Origin: Liopterus haemorrhoidalis
Lineage: Eukaryota > Arthropoda > Insecta > Coleoptera > Dytiscidae
DNA length: 64,000 nt
Assembly (NCBI GenBank): GCA_963971575.1
Contig: OZ020624.1
Location: forward strand, 2,237,001 to 2,301,000
Reading direction: 5' to 3'
Positions within the stretch are counted from its first letter, which is position 1. Each line of letters starts with the position of its first letter. Position numbers and translations under genes: made by a program. The notes beneath the pieces are model-generated. The model was not told where the DNA came from and searched no databases. It saw only the letters and a list, made by a program, of their open reading frames with translations. Below, piece after piece: positions 59,501-64,000 of the stretch.

Positions 59501-62500
59501 ATAGTTTTTAATCAGACAGCTGACCGTCACAATGTCTAGATGTCGTAATCCTGACCTAGGATTACCTATGTGACAATATGAATAAATCCAAGTTTCGTCA
59601 CCTGTAACGATGTTGTATACGGATTTTGCAATGCCTAGGTTGAATTTTTTTAGCATTCCCTTACACCAATCAACACGAGTCATTTTTTAAGCTTCGGTAA
59701 AATTATGCGGAATCTATCGAGAACAGTTCTTTTTCACAGCTAAATGTTCATGCAAAATCGAATGTATTTTAGTCTGCGATATGCCAAAGGATGCTTCTAT
59801 CGCACGGTAAGTCACATGCCGATCTTCTTCAATCATTTTGCGCACAGCATCGATTGTTTTTTTGAATCACAACCGATTTTGGTCGACCATTACAAGATTC
59901 ATTTAGGTAGATAAGTACTTAATGCATTTTTCATTTTATAAATGACTTCTCTGGACATGTGAACGAAAGACTAACGGCCAATGAAACAAAATATTTTTAA
60001 AGAAATAATTTCTCAACTTGTCTACATTAAAATTATTGTGTCGGTGTTTTTTTTTTAATTGGTAATAAATGAGGTAATAAATTACTGCAAGCTGAGCTGA
60101 TTCAAAACTTTGGGTAAAATGGGGGGGTAGTGTATTGGCTAGAGATTGGCCCTACCACTCAATACTGTTATGAGCCGCTACTGGTCAAAAGTTAACCCAA
60201 TGTCCAAGAAGATAAGTATGATACGCATATAATAGCATATAGAAAGTGATTTTTTTAGTTGAATACTATTTCTTATACGTTCCATAACTTTAATTTCCGT
60301 CTATATTTAAATTCTATCGAAGGATTTTCCGTGCATTCACACTAGGTGACCCGATCTTGACTTCTGATTGTCCTTCGCATTTCTATTGAAAAGGAATGAA
60401 TATGTATTCCTGAATAGGGTCTAAGAAGATTTATATCAGTATGGCTAAATGGCAATATGGCTCGCTTTTCAAATATCAGCTGATCAGTAATAACAGCAAA
60501 AATTAAAGTAGTAACATCACGAATAATTGCCTATTACGTTCACATAATAAGTATAAATACTTATATATAGAAACATATAGTAAAATAGGGACTTTCCATG
60601 TCGGTTTTTTTCATAGAATATAAATACTAAAAGAAGGACGTTTTAAGAATTTTTACATATGTATTTTGAGTAAAAATAGAGTATAGTAAATGATATTTTT
60701 GAACATTTTGAAATATTTATTTTTAATTTATTTAGCTGTAAGTATTTGGATAGCCGGTAGTTAAATCAGATTGAATTTCGTTACAATCATTGAAATTTAA
60801 AATTTGCAGAAATATTTTTAAATCGTCAGCATAAAGAAGAAAGTAACATTTATTAAAGCACATAGTCTTGTTCTTCGTCTTCTGTAAACTTTTTTCTAAA
60901 TCTTCTTAATTGCTTTACAGATGTTGGATCACCATCTTTCTTGGAAAAATTCCACTTTACCCAGGTCCACTTTGCCCCCTGGGTACTTTCAAGATTCAAA
61001 ATAAACTAACTTATTTACACATAACATAATATGTAAACAAATATAGTACAATTAAAGAACAAGTTCATAGTAACAACCAGTTAAAATTATAGACACTTAA
61101 AAAAATATTTAACACCTCTATTAGTATATTTATGACATTAAATACTTACAAAAAAAAATTGATGTGAAGTGTGAATATTCACACATTTCAGGGTTTCGCA
61201 GGTATATAATAAGTGAAGGCGGTATGCTGAGTGTGTAGGACAAATTTTACTTTGTAGTAATCACGGCAAAATGAACGATATTTTTAAAATAATTTATCGT
61301 CTGTTAATCATATAACAAGACTGGTTATTAAATTTACGCTCTAAAAAATTAAATACAACATTTGTCAAAATATAACTAGAATTTTTACAAAATAATTTCA
61401 ACATAATAAAAATGCAAAAAAAAAAAACAGAAAAAATAAAATTCACTCCGTACTCGAACTCGAAACCCTTCGTTTTCCAGCCAGTTTAAGAGTGCTCTAA
61501 CGCATGTAGCCATCGCACGCCATGCATGTGAGTGTCTTACATTGGTATAACTTTTGTACTTTGTGAACCAAAAACCACAAAAAATGCGTTATTTTCCAAA
61601 TACATAATCTGATCAAAAATTCCTGTTGTACTATTTCGGTTCACACCAATATACATTACTTAGAATTTTTTTAGATTTTTAGTTTAAACCATCTGGGCTA
61701 CAGGGTGTGGGACAAATTTTTTTTTGCACACTTTTGGCAAAAATCGCATTATAATAATTTATTTTGCAAAAATAAAAATTTGATCGTTAATCCACGTACT
61801 AAGGGCTTTCAGTTGATACCCTACTCAGAATTTAAAAAAAATATTTTTGTTTTCGATGAGCACATATTTGTTTATATTTTTAGGGGGGTATGTTTTTTAG
61901 ATGTTTTAGTATTTTTCCTATGTGCGGGTCAAAGAGTTGTATAAGCATGCCAAATTTCAACTCTCTAGGTTTATCCGTTTGGCTACAATTTTTACCGAAC
62001 AGACAGACAGACAGACAGACGACAAAATGACGGTATAAGGGTTTTTTGGTCATACCTACAAAACCCTAAAAATGAGATCACAACAACAACCACAAATATC
62101 TGCCACATAAATGGCGACATTAGAATAAACTACGAATTGGCGGGAGTTTATCTCTGTATGTTTGAAATTCAAATAGCAGCTATTTGATGTGGCCATTCTT
62201 TCTGGACGATTCCACTTTGCCTGCCATTCCGTTTTGCCCCACCTTCCCCTATTAATATTATTTATAAAAATATTAAACAAAAGTGGGCCTAGGTTACTAT
62301 CTTGAGGTACACCGGAAGTTATTTTTCTGACGTCAGATTTACAGTCATTAACGACAACACATTGAGTTCTATCAACAAGGTACGTTTTAAACCAATTTAA
62401 CAAATTACCATGTAGGCCTATTCTATTTAATTTATTTAACAATATATTATGATCTTTTGTATCGAACCCTTTATAAAAATCCGTGTAAATGGCATTCACT

Positions 62501-62750
62501 TACATGCCATAGTTTGGGGTGAAGTGTGACGTTGATTACCTGTACAATTGTAGTTGTGCAGATCGTTGAGGTATTTGTCGGTGAAGTGGTTGTAGTGGAT
62601 GTGGAACTGACGCGCCTGCTGCAGCTCGTGCTCCTGCTCGAGGGCCTGGAAGAGCAGGGCCCCGGCCGTCATGTAGAGCAGCAGCACCACGCCCAGCAGC
62701 AGGAAACGAGCGTTGTCCTCACCGAGCGGCATGCATGTCGACCATACCAT
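30112..62750 (-). CDS. KCNK13: THIK-type (KCNK12/13-like) two-pore potassium channel, four coding exons
   Basis: The coding exons are 62750-62540, 56740-56573, 32677-31928 and 30452-30112. All three junctions are phase 1, and the product is 489 residues. M1 is at about 18-40 ([20 protein letters not shown]). The first pore ([16 protein letters not shown]) gives filter TIGYG at 125-129, and M2 is [21 protein letters not shown]3 is [20 protein letters not shown]. The second filter is TIGFG ([11 protein letters not shown]), followed by M4 ([20 protein letters not shown]). The C-terminal [20 protein letters not shown] closely parallels vertebrate THIK-1/2. The family forms plasma-membrane K+ leak dimers. 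Extracellular N-glycosylation sites are NCT and NAT. The P1 intron falls within the GYG filter, a position widely conserved in K2P genes. Intron 2 is 23.9 kb and contains a Ly6 gene. The start is the first in-frame ATG after an upstream stop; Met7 is an alternative. Confidence 0.92.
30749..31805 (+). mobile_element. tRNA-cassette repeat (about 1 kb family), copy a
   Basis: Begins ATTGATGTGAAGTGTGAATT, which forms a short hairpin, and ends ATACCTACAAAACCCTAAAA. The two ends share the inverted word AGGGTTTTGYAGGTAT. It holds a tRNA-like block at 31170-31243 and a (GACA)n tract near the right end. It fills most of channel intron 3. Open frames in it are not conserved as protein. Confidence 0.75.
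31170..31243 (-). ncRNA. tRNA-like Pol III block, type 1 (tRNA-Glu-like)
   Basis: On the minus strand an A-box-like TGGTGTAGTGG is followed by the anticodon-arm-like CTGGCTTTTCACCC, as in tRNA-Glu(UUC). The B-box-like GGATCGAACCC comes next, then a T-rich run about 20-35 nt further on. The acceptor and D stems do not pair, so it is not a functional tRNA gene. Confidence 0.5.
31928..32677 (-). CDS. KCNK13: Channel coding exon 3 (M2, M3, second pore, M4)
   Basis: Acceptor TTTTTTGTTCTAG, donor CTG|GTGAGT. Encodes residues 127-377, including the second half of the first filter, the basic M2-M3 cytoplasmic loop ([20 protein letters not shown]) and the second pore. Confidence 0.95.
33052..33130. 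repeat. (GTCT)n microsatellite, about 20 units
   Basis: Perfect tetranucleotide run inside copy b. The same position in the other copies has only a few units. Confidence 0.95.
33611..33688 (+). ncRNA. tRNA-like Pol III block, type 2
   Basis: A-box-like TGGCTACAAGAGTTAGAG, then B-box-like GAGTTCGAGTAC, then TTTTATTTTTTCTGTTTTTT as a likely Pol III terminator. Closely matched in copy f (61443-61519). Confidence 0.5.
34027..35060 (+). pseudogene. LINE reverse transcriptase fragment (frameshifted)
   Basis: The first frame (34027-34599) has [26 protein letters not shown] and the catalytic FADD box. Reading then shifts to 34484-35060 with [27 protein letters not shown] and RRGRPKNTW. The order fits the RT and C-terminal region of an RTE/CR1-like non-LTR element. 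There is no endonuclease domain, so it is 5'-truncated and dead. Confidence 0.8.
35065..35520 (+). pseudogene. Penelope-like element 3' end
   Basis: The frame reads [20 protein letters not shown], then HMISNNHNL and [10 protein letters not shown], resembling the C-terminal half of the GIY-YIG endonuclease of Penelope-like elements. It is followed by a noncoding tail ending GTGAAACTTACCGAGTGTTT. The same tail end occurs at 17125-17155. It joins the LINE fragment directly. Confidence 0.6.
35521..36029. other. Channel intron 2 DNA, nothing recognised
   Basis: AT-rich, no repeat ends or coding signal. Confidence 0.4.
36030..36315. mobile_element. Short TIR MITE (TATAAGCTGTTCACTTTTGT)
   Basis: Inverted ends TATAAGCTGTTCACTTTTGT and its complement, about 27 bp perfect. 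TA-type target probable. Related sequences are at 16085-16435 (inverted) and a single end at 49437-49465. Confidence 0.75.
36466..36690 (+). mobile_element. THAP-side end of the GGGGAAA transposon family
   Basis: Closely matches the first 220 bp of the element at 11483, including the decayed THAP start. Two in-frame stops interrupt the finger. No right end is present, so the copy is truncated. Confidence 0.7.
36903..38043. mobile_element. hAT MITE (outer) with nested hAT element
   Basis: Ends CAGGGACGTAGCC and GGCTACGTCCCTG, with exact 8-bp duplication TCCTGCAC (36895-36902 and 38044-38051). G- and C-runs lie just inside both ends. It is split by the element at 37023-37874. Confidence 0.88.
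37023..37874. mobile_element. hAT non-autonomous element (inner)
   Basis: Ends CAGGGGTCGGCAACCT and AGGTTGCCGACCCCTG, with exact duplication TTCTAGGT (37015-37022 and 37875-37882). A diverged fragment of its right half is at 57104-57310. A reverse-strand 89-codon frame inside is not convincing as protein. Confidence 0.88.
38044..38795. other. Channel intron 2 DNA, nothing recognised
   Basis: No supported feature. Confidence 0.4.
38804..39118. mobile_element. hAT MITE with internal minisatellite
   Basis: Ends TAGGCTGACCAGAT and GTCTGGTCACCCTA, with exact 8-bp duplication TTCGACAC (38796-38803 and 39119-39126). The interior has about three units of GAGCAAAAAAAAGGTCCTCA. The complementary unit is amplified in the 47631-47995 element. 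Confidence 0.85.
39127..39927. other. Channel intron 2 DNA, nothing recognised
   Basis: AT-rich with a few short ACTGCTAA-type palindromes around 39290-39335. No gene. Confidence 0.4.
39928..40133. repeat. CA-rich imperfect microsatellite
   Basis: Long run of CACA/CACG/CAGA words. The reverse-strand Cys/Val-rich frame over it is an artefact. Confidence 0.9.
40411..41443 (+). mobile_element. tRNA-cassette repeat, copy c
   Basis: Same orientation and same subtype as copy a, with ends and (GACA)n tract present and tRNA-like block at 40843-40917. Confidence 0.75.
40843..40917 (-). ncRNA. tRNA-like Pol III block, type 1 (tRNA-Glu-like)
   Basis: Nearly identical to the block of copy a: A-box-like TGGTTTAGTGG, CTTTTCACCC arm, B-box-like GGATCGAACCC. 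Confidence 0.5.
41444..42149. other. Channel intron 2 DNA, nothing recognised
   Basis: AT- and purine-rich, no feature supported. Confidence 0.4.
42150..42960 (-). pseudogene. Mariner transposase relic
   Basis: The reverse strand reads a mariner N-terminal region ([20 protein letters not shown] and [20 protein letters not shown]). After a large internal deletion and frameshift comes the C-terminal [20 protein letters not shown] followed by EYFEKQ and a stop. The DD34D catalytic core is lost. An end sequence AAGTTTTTACAAAAACTAAG at 42163 recurs at 58601. Confidence 0.8.
42961..43394. other. Channel intron 2 DNA with a GA-rich stretch
   Basis: GAGAGA-rich at 43025-43095; otherwise nothing recognised. 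Confidence 0.45.
43395..43555. repeat. Dispersed repeat shared with 54222-54376
   Basis: About 160 bp beginning AATCAGCTGTGGCC and including GACCGACCGCCATCA, nearly identical in both places. At the second site it is directly followed by tRNA-cassette copy e. Confidence 0.75.
43659..44138. mobile_element. PIF/Harbinger-type MITE, copy 4
   Basis: Shorter 480-bp member. TAA on the left (43656-43658) and TAA on the right (44139-44141), the latter shared with copy 5. Confidence 0.85.
44142..44741. mobile_element. PIF/Harbinger-type MITE, copy 5
   Basis: Follows copy 4 directly, separated by a single TAA; TAA again at 44742-44744. Nearly identical to copies 2 and 3. Confidence 0.88.
44745..45312. 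other. Intronic DNA with an unassigned GC-rich block
   Basis: 44885-45060 is less AT-rich than its surroundings (CAGGCGGGTCATGGGATCGC) and looks repeat-derived, but I cannot place it. Confidence 0.3.
45313..45777. mobile_element. TIR element with GGAACAGAATGCA ends
   Basis: Ends GGAACAGAATGCA and TGCATTCTGTTCC. GCGCCGT/ACGGCGT words are dense near both ends. An internal frame starts [15 protein letters not shown], reminiscent of a Harbinger-type protein N-terminus but too short to assign. Target duplication unclear. Confidence 0.55.
45807..46447. mobile_element. TIR MITE with TTA duplication (Harbinger-like)
   Basis: Ends AGGTAGCCATACACGG and CCGTGTATGGCTACCT, flanked by TTA (45804-45806 and 46448-46450). 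CCTCAAGG/CCTTGAGG words are repeated throughout, giving many short palindromes. Confidence 0.8.
46613..46761. repeat. Short palindrome, arms about 60-70 bp
   Basis: TAAACATAATTAAATGTTAT at the left matches its complement at the right. Probably a solo foldback MITE. Confidence 0.8.
47311..47487 (+). pseudogene. Truncated Ly6/uPAR gene copy
   Basis: The 58-codon frame starts [18 protein letters not shown] and continues [13 protein letters not shown], then [13 protein letters not shown], before losing similarity and ending at TGA. It parallels the first 48 residues of the intact gene at 48612-48187, and about 45 bp of upstream sequence also match. One framework cysteine is Trp (CYQW instead of CYQC) and all C-terminal cysteines and the GPI signal are missing. 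Confidence 0.8.
47631..47995. mobile_element. hAT MITE relative with expanded minisatellite
   Basis: The right end CTGGTCACCCTA matches the 39118 element. The 10-bp word CCCATAGGCA lies on both sides (47618-47627 and 47996-48005). Six units of about 40-45 bp, GCTCTTCACTTGGTTTTGGG plus AGGTGAGGACC and a T-run, occupy 47727-47960. The left TIR is degenerate. Confidence 0.65.
48162..48167 (-). promoter_or_regulatory. AATAAA poly(A) signal of the Ly6 gene
   Basis: AATAAA on the minus strand about 20 nt after the stop codon. Confidence 0.55.
48187..48612 (-). CDS. Ly6/uPAR-type GPI-anchored three-finger protein
   Basis: A 141-residue single-exon frame. A signal peptide covers about 1-20 ([20 protein letters not shown]). 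The mature domain has ten cysteines (22, 25, 28, 37, 44, 61, 80, 92, 97, 102) and ends in the Ly6 hallmark CGTDLCN, consistent with a three-finger fold with five disulfides. NVT at 33 is a possible glycosylation site. The C-terminal [13 protein letters not shown] is a GPI-attachment-type hydrophobic tail. Insect members act at the cell surface in septate junctions, barrier formation or receptor modulation; which role applies here cannot be told. It lies within channel intron 2 on the same strand, with a broken tail-to-tail copy 0.7 kb away. Absence of introns is atypical for the family and could mean retroposition. Confidence 0.85.
   Translation of the reverse strand: MFFFGLFVIGILIFENSLALNCYQCDDCLTPINVTTCEEGKHTCMAMYIADNEIEMVQRECSEERMSELHSDKYIFRLTCRLAVALSPVKKCRMKYCGTDLCNDWAPGIIARGYGYDSAIPLIQLNYQLLFFIILLSLYLL
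48720..49380. mobile_element. TIR element with GGGTRCATTCGA ends
   Basis: The left end GGGTACATTCGA and right end TCGAATGCACCC are inverted. GCTCGGAGCG-type words crowd both ends. Target duplication unclear. Confidence 0.55.
49437..49470. mobile_element. Solo end of the TATAAGC MITE family
   Basis: TATAAGCAGTTCACTTTTGT followed by TAGAACAAAC matches the 36030 element's terminus with few changes. The partner end is absent. Confidence 0.5.
49838..49996 (+). pseudogene. Mariner transposase C-terminal fragment
   Basis: The frame reads [20 protein letters not shown], then [18 protein letters not shown] and NGAYFE with stop TAA, the typical mariner C-terminus. Upstream sequence (AACCGCTTAATTGGGGC) is unrelated, so it is a 5'-truncated relic. 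Confidence 0.8.
50056..50270 (-). pseudogene. LINE reverse transcriptase fragment
   Basis: The reverse strand reads [20 protein letters not shown], the strongly conserved RT palm segment of Jockey/CR1-like LINEs. It is preceded in another frame by [11 protein letters not shown], so there is a frameshift between them. No poly(A) end is seen. Confidence 0.7.
50271..51334. other. Intronic repeat debris
   Basis: Contains a Penelope-tail-like GTGAAACCCGTAATAAAGCG at 50281, a hAT-end-like CAGTGTTTCTCAAACTGTGG at 50543 and AT runs. No gene. Confidence 0.4.
51335..51416. repeat. (CACACAGA)n microsatellite
   Basis: Octanucleotide-type imperfect run. Confidence 0.9.
51548..52530 (+). mobile_element. 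tRNA-cassette repeat, copy d
   Basis: Left end ATTGATGTGAAGTGTGAATT present; the right end is decayed after ACAGACAGACACATAAATGA. tRNA-like block at 51975-52043. Confidence 0.7.
51975..52043 (-). ncRNA. tRNA-like Pol III block, type 3
   Basis: Minus strand: A-box-like TGGTGTAATGG, central TTTGCAAACTAAG, B-box-like GGTTCGCTCC, then TTTTATTTTTTGTTTTTTTT. Different from the blocks of copies a and b although it occupies the same site. Confidence 0.45.
52567..53396. mobile_element. Interleaved palindrome of two MITE arms (A-B-A'-B')
   Basis: Four segments of about 200 bp. 52567-52777 (A) is inverted at 52979-53188 (A'), and 52778-52978 (B) is inverted at 53189-53396 (B'). All outer borders carry GTCTGTTCCAAACGGTTARG or its complement. 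The two 90-120 codon frames (on opposite strands) are copies of one arm and not a gene. Confidence 0.8.
53478..53513. repeat. (AAAT)n microsatellite
   Basis: Perfect tetranucleotide run, followed at 53515-53555 by a solo right end of the tRNA-cassette repeat (CATACCTACAAAACCCTAAA). Confidence 0.85.
53556..54221. other. Intronic DNA, one Helitron-like end
   Basis: CTGCTAG|T at 53788-53795 after GTCAGTCGGGTAAAT resembles the end at 17376. Otherwise nothing recognised. Confidence 0.35.
54222..54376. repeat. Dispersed repeat, second copy of 43395-43555
   Basis: Nearly identical to the first copy and immediately left of tRNA-cassette copy e. Confidence 0.75.
54378..55445 (+). mobile_element. tRNA-cassette repeat, copy e
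   Basis: Both ends present, (GACA)n tract near 55355-55395, tRNA-like block at 54803-54876. Same distal subtype as a, c and d. Confidence 0.75.
54803..54876 (-). ncRNA. tRNA-like Pol III block, type 4
   Basis: Minus strand: A-box-like TAGCACAGTGGTAGCG, B-box-like TGTTCGAAGAC, then TTTTTATTTTTTCAATTTTT. Different again from types 1-3. Confidence 0.45.
55480..56546 (+). mobile_element. 3' end of a purine-rich LINE
   Basis: The start reads [20 protein letters not shown] followed by [20 protein letters not shown], like the region after the RT domain in R1/I-group LINEs. It then decays into strongly purine-biased sequence. It ends with CCTAGGGAATAAAGAATA, which holds a poly(A) signal. Polypyrimidine frames on the other strand are artefacts. 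Confidence 0.55.
56573..56740 (-). CDS. KCNK13: Channel coding exon 2 (first pore helix and filter)
   Basis: Acceptor TTTTCCTGAAAGTTCAG, donor ATAG|GTATGA. Encodes Asp71-Ile126 and the first base of Gly127, including [20 protein letters not shown] and the extracellular cap ([19 protein letters not shown]). Only 168 nt long and flanked by repeats, so easy to miss. Confidence 0.93.
57104..57310. mobile_element. Fragment of the CAGGGGTCGGCAACC hAT family
   Basis: Runs from CAGGGCTCCGGAGCCGCATG and matches the reverse complement of 37640-37874, including CTTTCTGCCTGTACTATACA and ACGGTGCAATTCACGCCC. Confidence 0.7.
57383..57435. mobile_element. hAT-like left end fragment
   Basis: CAGGGCCGGACCGAG and GCGGGGCC words resemble the 29520 MITE. 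No partner end is found. Confidence 0.4.
57690..58214. repeat. Dispersed repeat shared with 13317-13520
   Basis: 57721-57835 matches 13388-13513. The block ends at 58175-58214 with GTCATACCCACAAAACCCTA, a right end like that of the tRNA-cassette family. Confidence 0.55.
58215..58620. other. Intronic DNA with a solo mariner end
   Basis: AAGTTTTTACAAAAACTAAG at 58601 matches the end of the 42150 mariner relic. Nothing else recognised. Confidence 0.4.
58764..59260 (+). pseudogene. LINE RNase H domain fragment
   Basis: The frame contains [33 protein letters not shown] and [14 protein letters not shown], carrying the three RNase H acids (D in TDGS, E in TAET, D in TDSL). Beyond 59204 the frame shifts but [13 protein letters not shown] remains readable. 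It belongs to a Jockey/I/R1-type LINE that encodes RNase H after RT. Truncated at both ends. Confidence 0.8.
59345..59930 (-). pseudogene. Mariner transposase N-terminal half
   Basis: The reverse strand reads [20 protein letters not shown], then [20 protein letters not shown], a frame break at about 59690, and [15 protein letters not shown] with [20 protein letters not shown] holds the first catalytic Asp of mariner. After that the sequence switches to the block shared with 16783-17110. The distal catalytic residues are missing. Confidence 0.8.
59931..61157. other. Channel intron 1 DNA, nothing recognised
   Basis: AT-rich, no coding signal or matched repeat end. Confidence 0.4.
61158..62073 (+). 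mobile_element. tRNA-cassette repeat, copy f
   Basis: Same orientation as copy a, but its distal arm and tRNA-like block are those of copy b. Both ends present. Confidence 0.75.
61443..61519 (-). ncRNA. tRNA-like Pol III block, type 2
   Basis: Minus-strand counterpart of the block at 33611-33688, with B-box-like CGAGTTCGAGTACG followed by TTTTATTTTTTCTGTTTTTT. Confidence 0.5.
62250..62499 (-). pseudogene. LINE reverse transcriptase fragment next to the exon 1 donor
   Basis: The reverse frame reads [35 protein letters not shown] and [20 protein letters not shown], a Jockey/CR1-like RT palm. It begins about 40 bp downstream of the channel exon 1 splice donor and is on the same strand. Catalytic FADD part absent. 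Confidence 0.8.
62540..62750 (-). CDS. KCNK13: Channel coding exon 1 (N-terminus and M1)
   Basis: Starts [20 protein letters not shown] and ends ...NYNCTG at donor [19 protein letters not shown] matches the [12 protein letters not shown] of vertebrate THIK. An upstream GAGACC|GTAAGT near 62770 could be a 5' UTR donor. Confidence 0.88.
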
Positions 62751-62915
62751 ACCACCCGGGTAACACTTACGGTCTCAACACCACGTCTGCAGTCACCCTC
62801 CCTGAAAAACAACACCGCATTATAAATGACAATGTAAAAACTTTACAGGTGTCCCAGGAGGAATATACCAAATTTCAAGAGTGTATTTCTTTATAAATTT
62901 TAAACAAAAAAAATA

Positions 62916-63785
62916 TACAGGGTGTTTGTTTGAAACGGGGCACCCCGAAAATCTCCTTTATTTGTAAATGTAAAAAAAATCTTCAGAACAAAAGTTAAAC
63001 TAGACAAAAAGGCCCATCTAAAGGTTACTATAAGAATTATGAGGCACTTCCGGTTTCACCGGAAATGATGTCAACTTTTGATCTAGCATAGGGAATCGAT
63101 AATTTTATATTTTTTTCCTAAAAATACATTAAATTAGCTTTACAATGACACCAAAAAATTATATTTTTATGTTAACCATTTCAAAATGGCGACCATTTAT
63201 TTACAAAATAATAATCAACATAAGTTTTACAAAGTTGAACGTAGCAAGCTTTGAAAACAATAAAAAAAGAAACAAAATATCTCTAAAATAAACTAATTGA
63301 CTATTAAGAAAAAAAAAACTATTACTTTTTACAATTATTTTACAAAAAAAAAAAAATTACAAATGTTCGATCAAACCACCATTATTGTCCACACATTTTC
63401 TCATTCTTAATAAAAACTTTCTATTTTGTTTCTTTTTTTATTGTTTTCAAAGCTTGCTACGTTCAACTTTGTAGAACTTATGTTGATTATTATTTTGTAA
63501 ATAAATGGTCGCCATTTTGAAATGGTTAACATAAAAATATGACTTTTTGGTGTCATTGTAATGCTAATTTAATGTACTTTTAGGAAAAAAATATAAAATT
63601 ATCGATTCCCTATGCTAGATCAAAAGTTGACATCATTTCCGGTGAAACCGGAAGTGCCTCAGAATTCTTATAGTAACCTTTAGATGGGCCTTTTTATCTA
63701 GTTTAACTTTTGTTCTGAAGATTTTTTGCATCTTTACAAATAAAGGAGATTTTCGAGGTGCCCCGTTTCAAACAAACACCCTGTA
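62916..63785. mobile_element. Mariner-type foldback MITE, intact copy
   Basis: 870 bp. Arms of about 350 bp form a near-perfect inverted repeat starting TACAGGGTGTTTGTTTGAAA; the loop is about 63265-63430. TA flanks both sides (62914-62915 and 63786-63787). A truncated copy is at 27476-28170. No transposase. Confidence 0.88.
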
Positions 63786-63787
63786 TA

Positions 63788-64000
63788 AATTTTGTATTTT
63801 ATAAATCAATGAAAAAAGGTGCTCAATTAGACCCTTATCCTTAGACAAATGTGTATACATATGTATACATTAAGATATTTTACATACTTCATCTTTCCTA
63901 ATTTAGTATCCTTCATATCTATTTTAATAAAGATATTAGCAATGCTTAAACAATTCTTGCTAACATCCTGTATTTATATTTACAGATGTAGCTCATGCAA
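63788..64000. other. Flanking DNA, nothing recognised
   Basis: No coding signal; lies 5' of the channel gene's first coding exon. Confidence 0.35.

Noticed and set aside
1..64000. CRISPR array, operon or prophage-like content
   Set aside because: Introns, MITEs and animal genes show a eukaryotic nuclear origin. The tandem arrays lack the fixed repeat-spacer layout of CRISPR.

Overview
This is a eukaryotic nuclear window, almost certainly from an insect or another arthropod. It is AT-rich and very repeat-dense. Its genes have short coding exons with GT-AG introns, and the mobile elements are those of arthropod genomes: mariner, Tc1-like, hAT, PIF/Harbinger, TTAA-type MITEs, THAP-bearing elements, non-LTR LINE fragments and a Penelope-like tail. 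I cannot name the species. No bacterial, viral or CRISPR features are visible.

Four host genes are supported. TBC1D23 (minus, 3784-5875) has two coding exons, the second almost 2 kb long, and encodes the trans-Golgi vesicle-tethering adaptor. TOM70 (plus, 9680-21954) has seven coding exons and encodes the TPR receptor of the mitochondrial outer membrane. Its introns are filled with mobile elements. A KCNK13/THIK-type two-pore potassium channel (minus, 30112-62750) can be assembled from four coding exons that all join in phase 1 to give 489 residues. Its 23.9 kb second intron makes up over a third of the window. A single-exon Ly6/uPAR-type GPI-anchored protein gene (minus, 48187-48612) lies inside that intron, with a truncated tail-to-tail copy at 47311-47487.

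Layout: 1-3783 holds a Harbinger MITE, a decayed tandem array and a Tc1-like element. 3784-5983 is TBC1D23 with a TATCGATA motif upstream. 6646-9262 holds hAT-type MITEs and a diverged tandem array. 9680-21954 is TOM70. 22505-29830 is a stack of MITEs, including a 1.7 kb foldback. 30112-62750 is the channel gene with its repeat-filled introns, and 62916-63785 is a 0.87 kb mariner-type foldback.

The most unusual element is a roughly 1 kb repeat present in six copies, five of them in channel introns 1 and 2 and one in intron 3. Each copy carries, at the same internal site, a tRNA-like block with A-box and B-box motifs followed by a T-rich run, as expected for a Pol III unit. Four different tRNA-like blocks occupy that one site. 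Several MITE insertions can be proved inside the window from exact target duplications and from paralogous empty sites. The four host genes have no evident common pathway.
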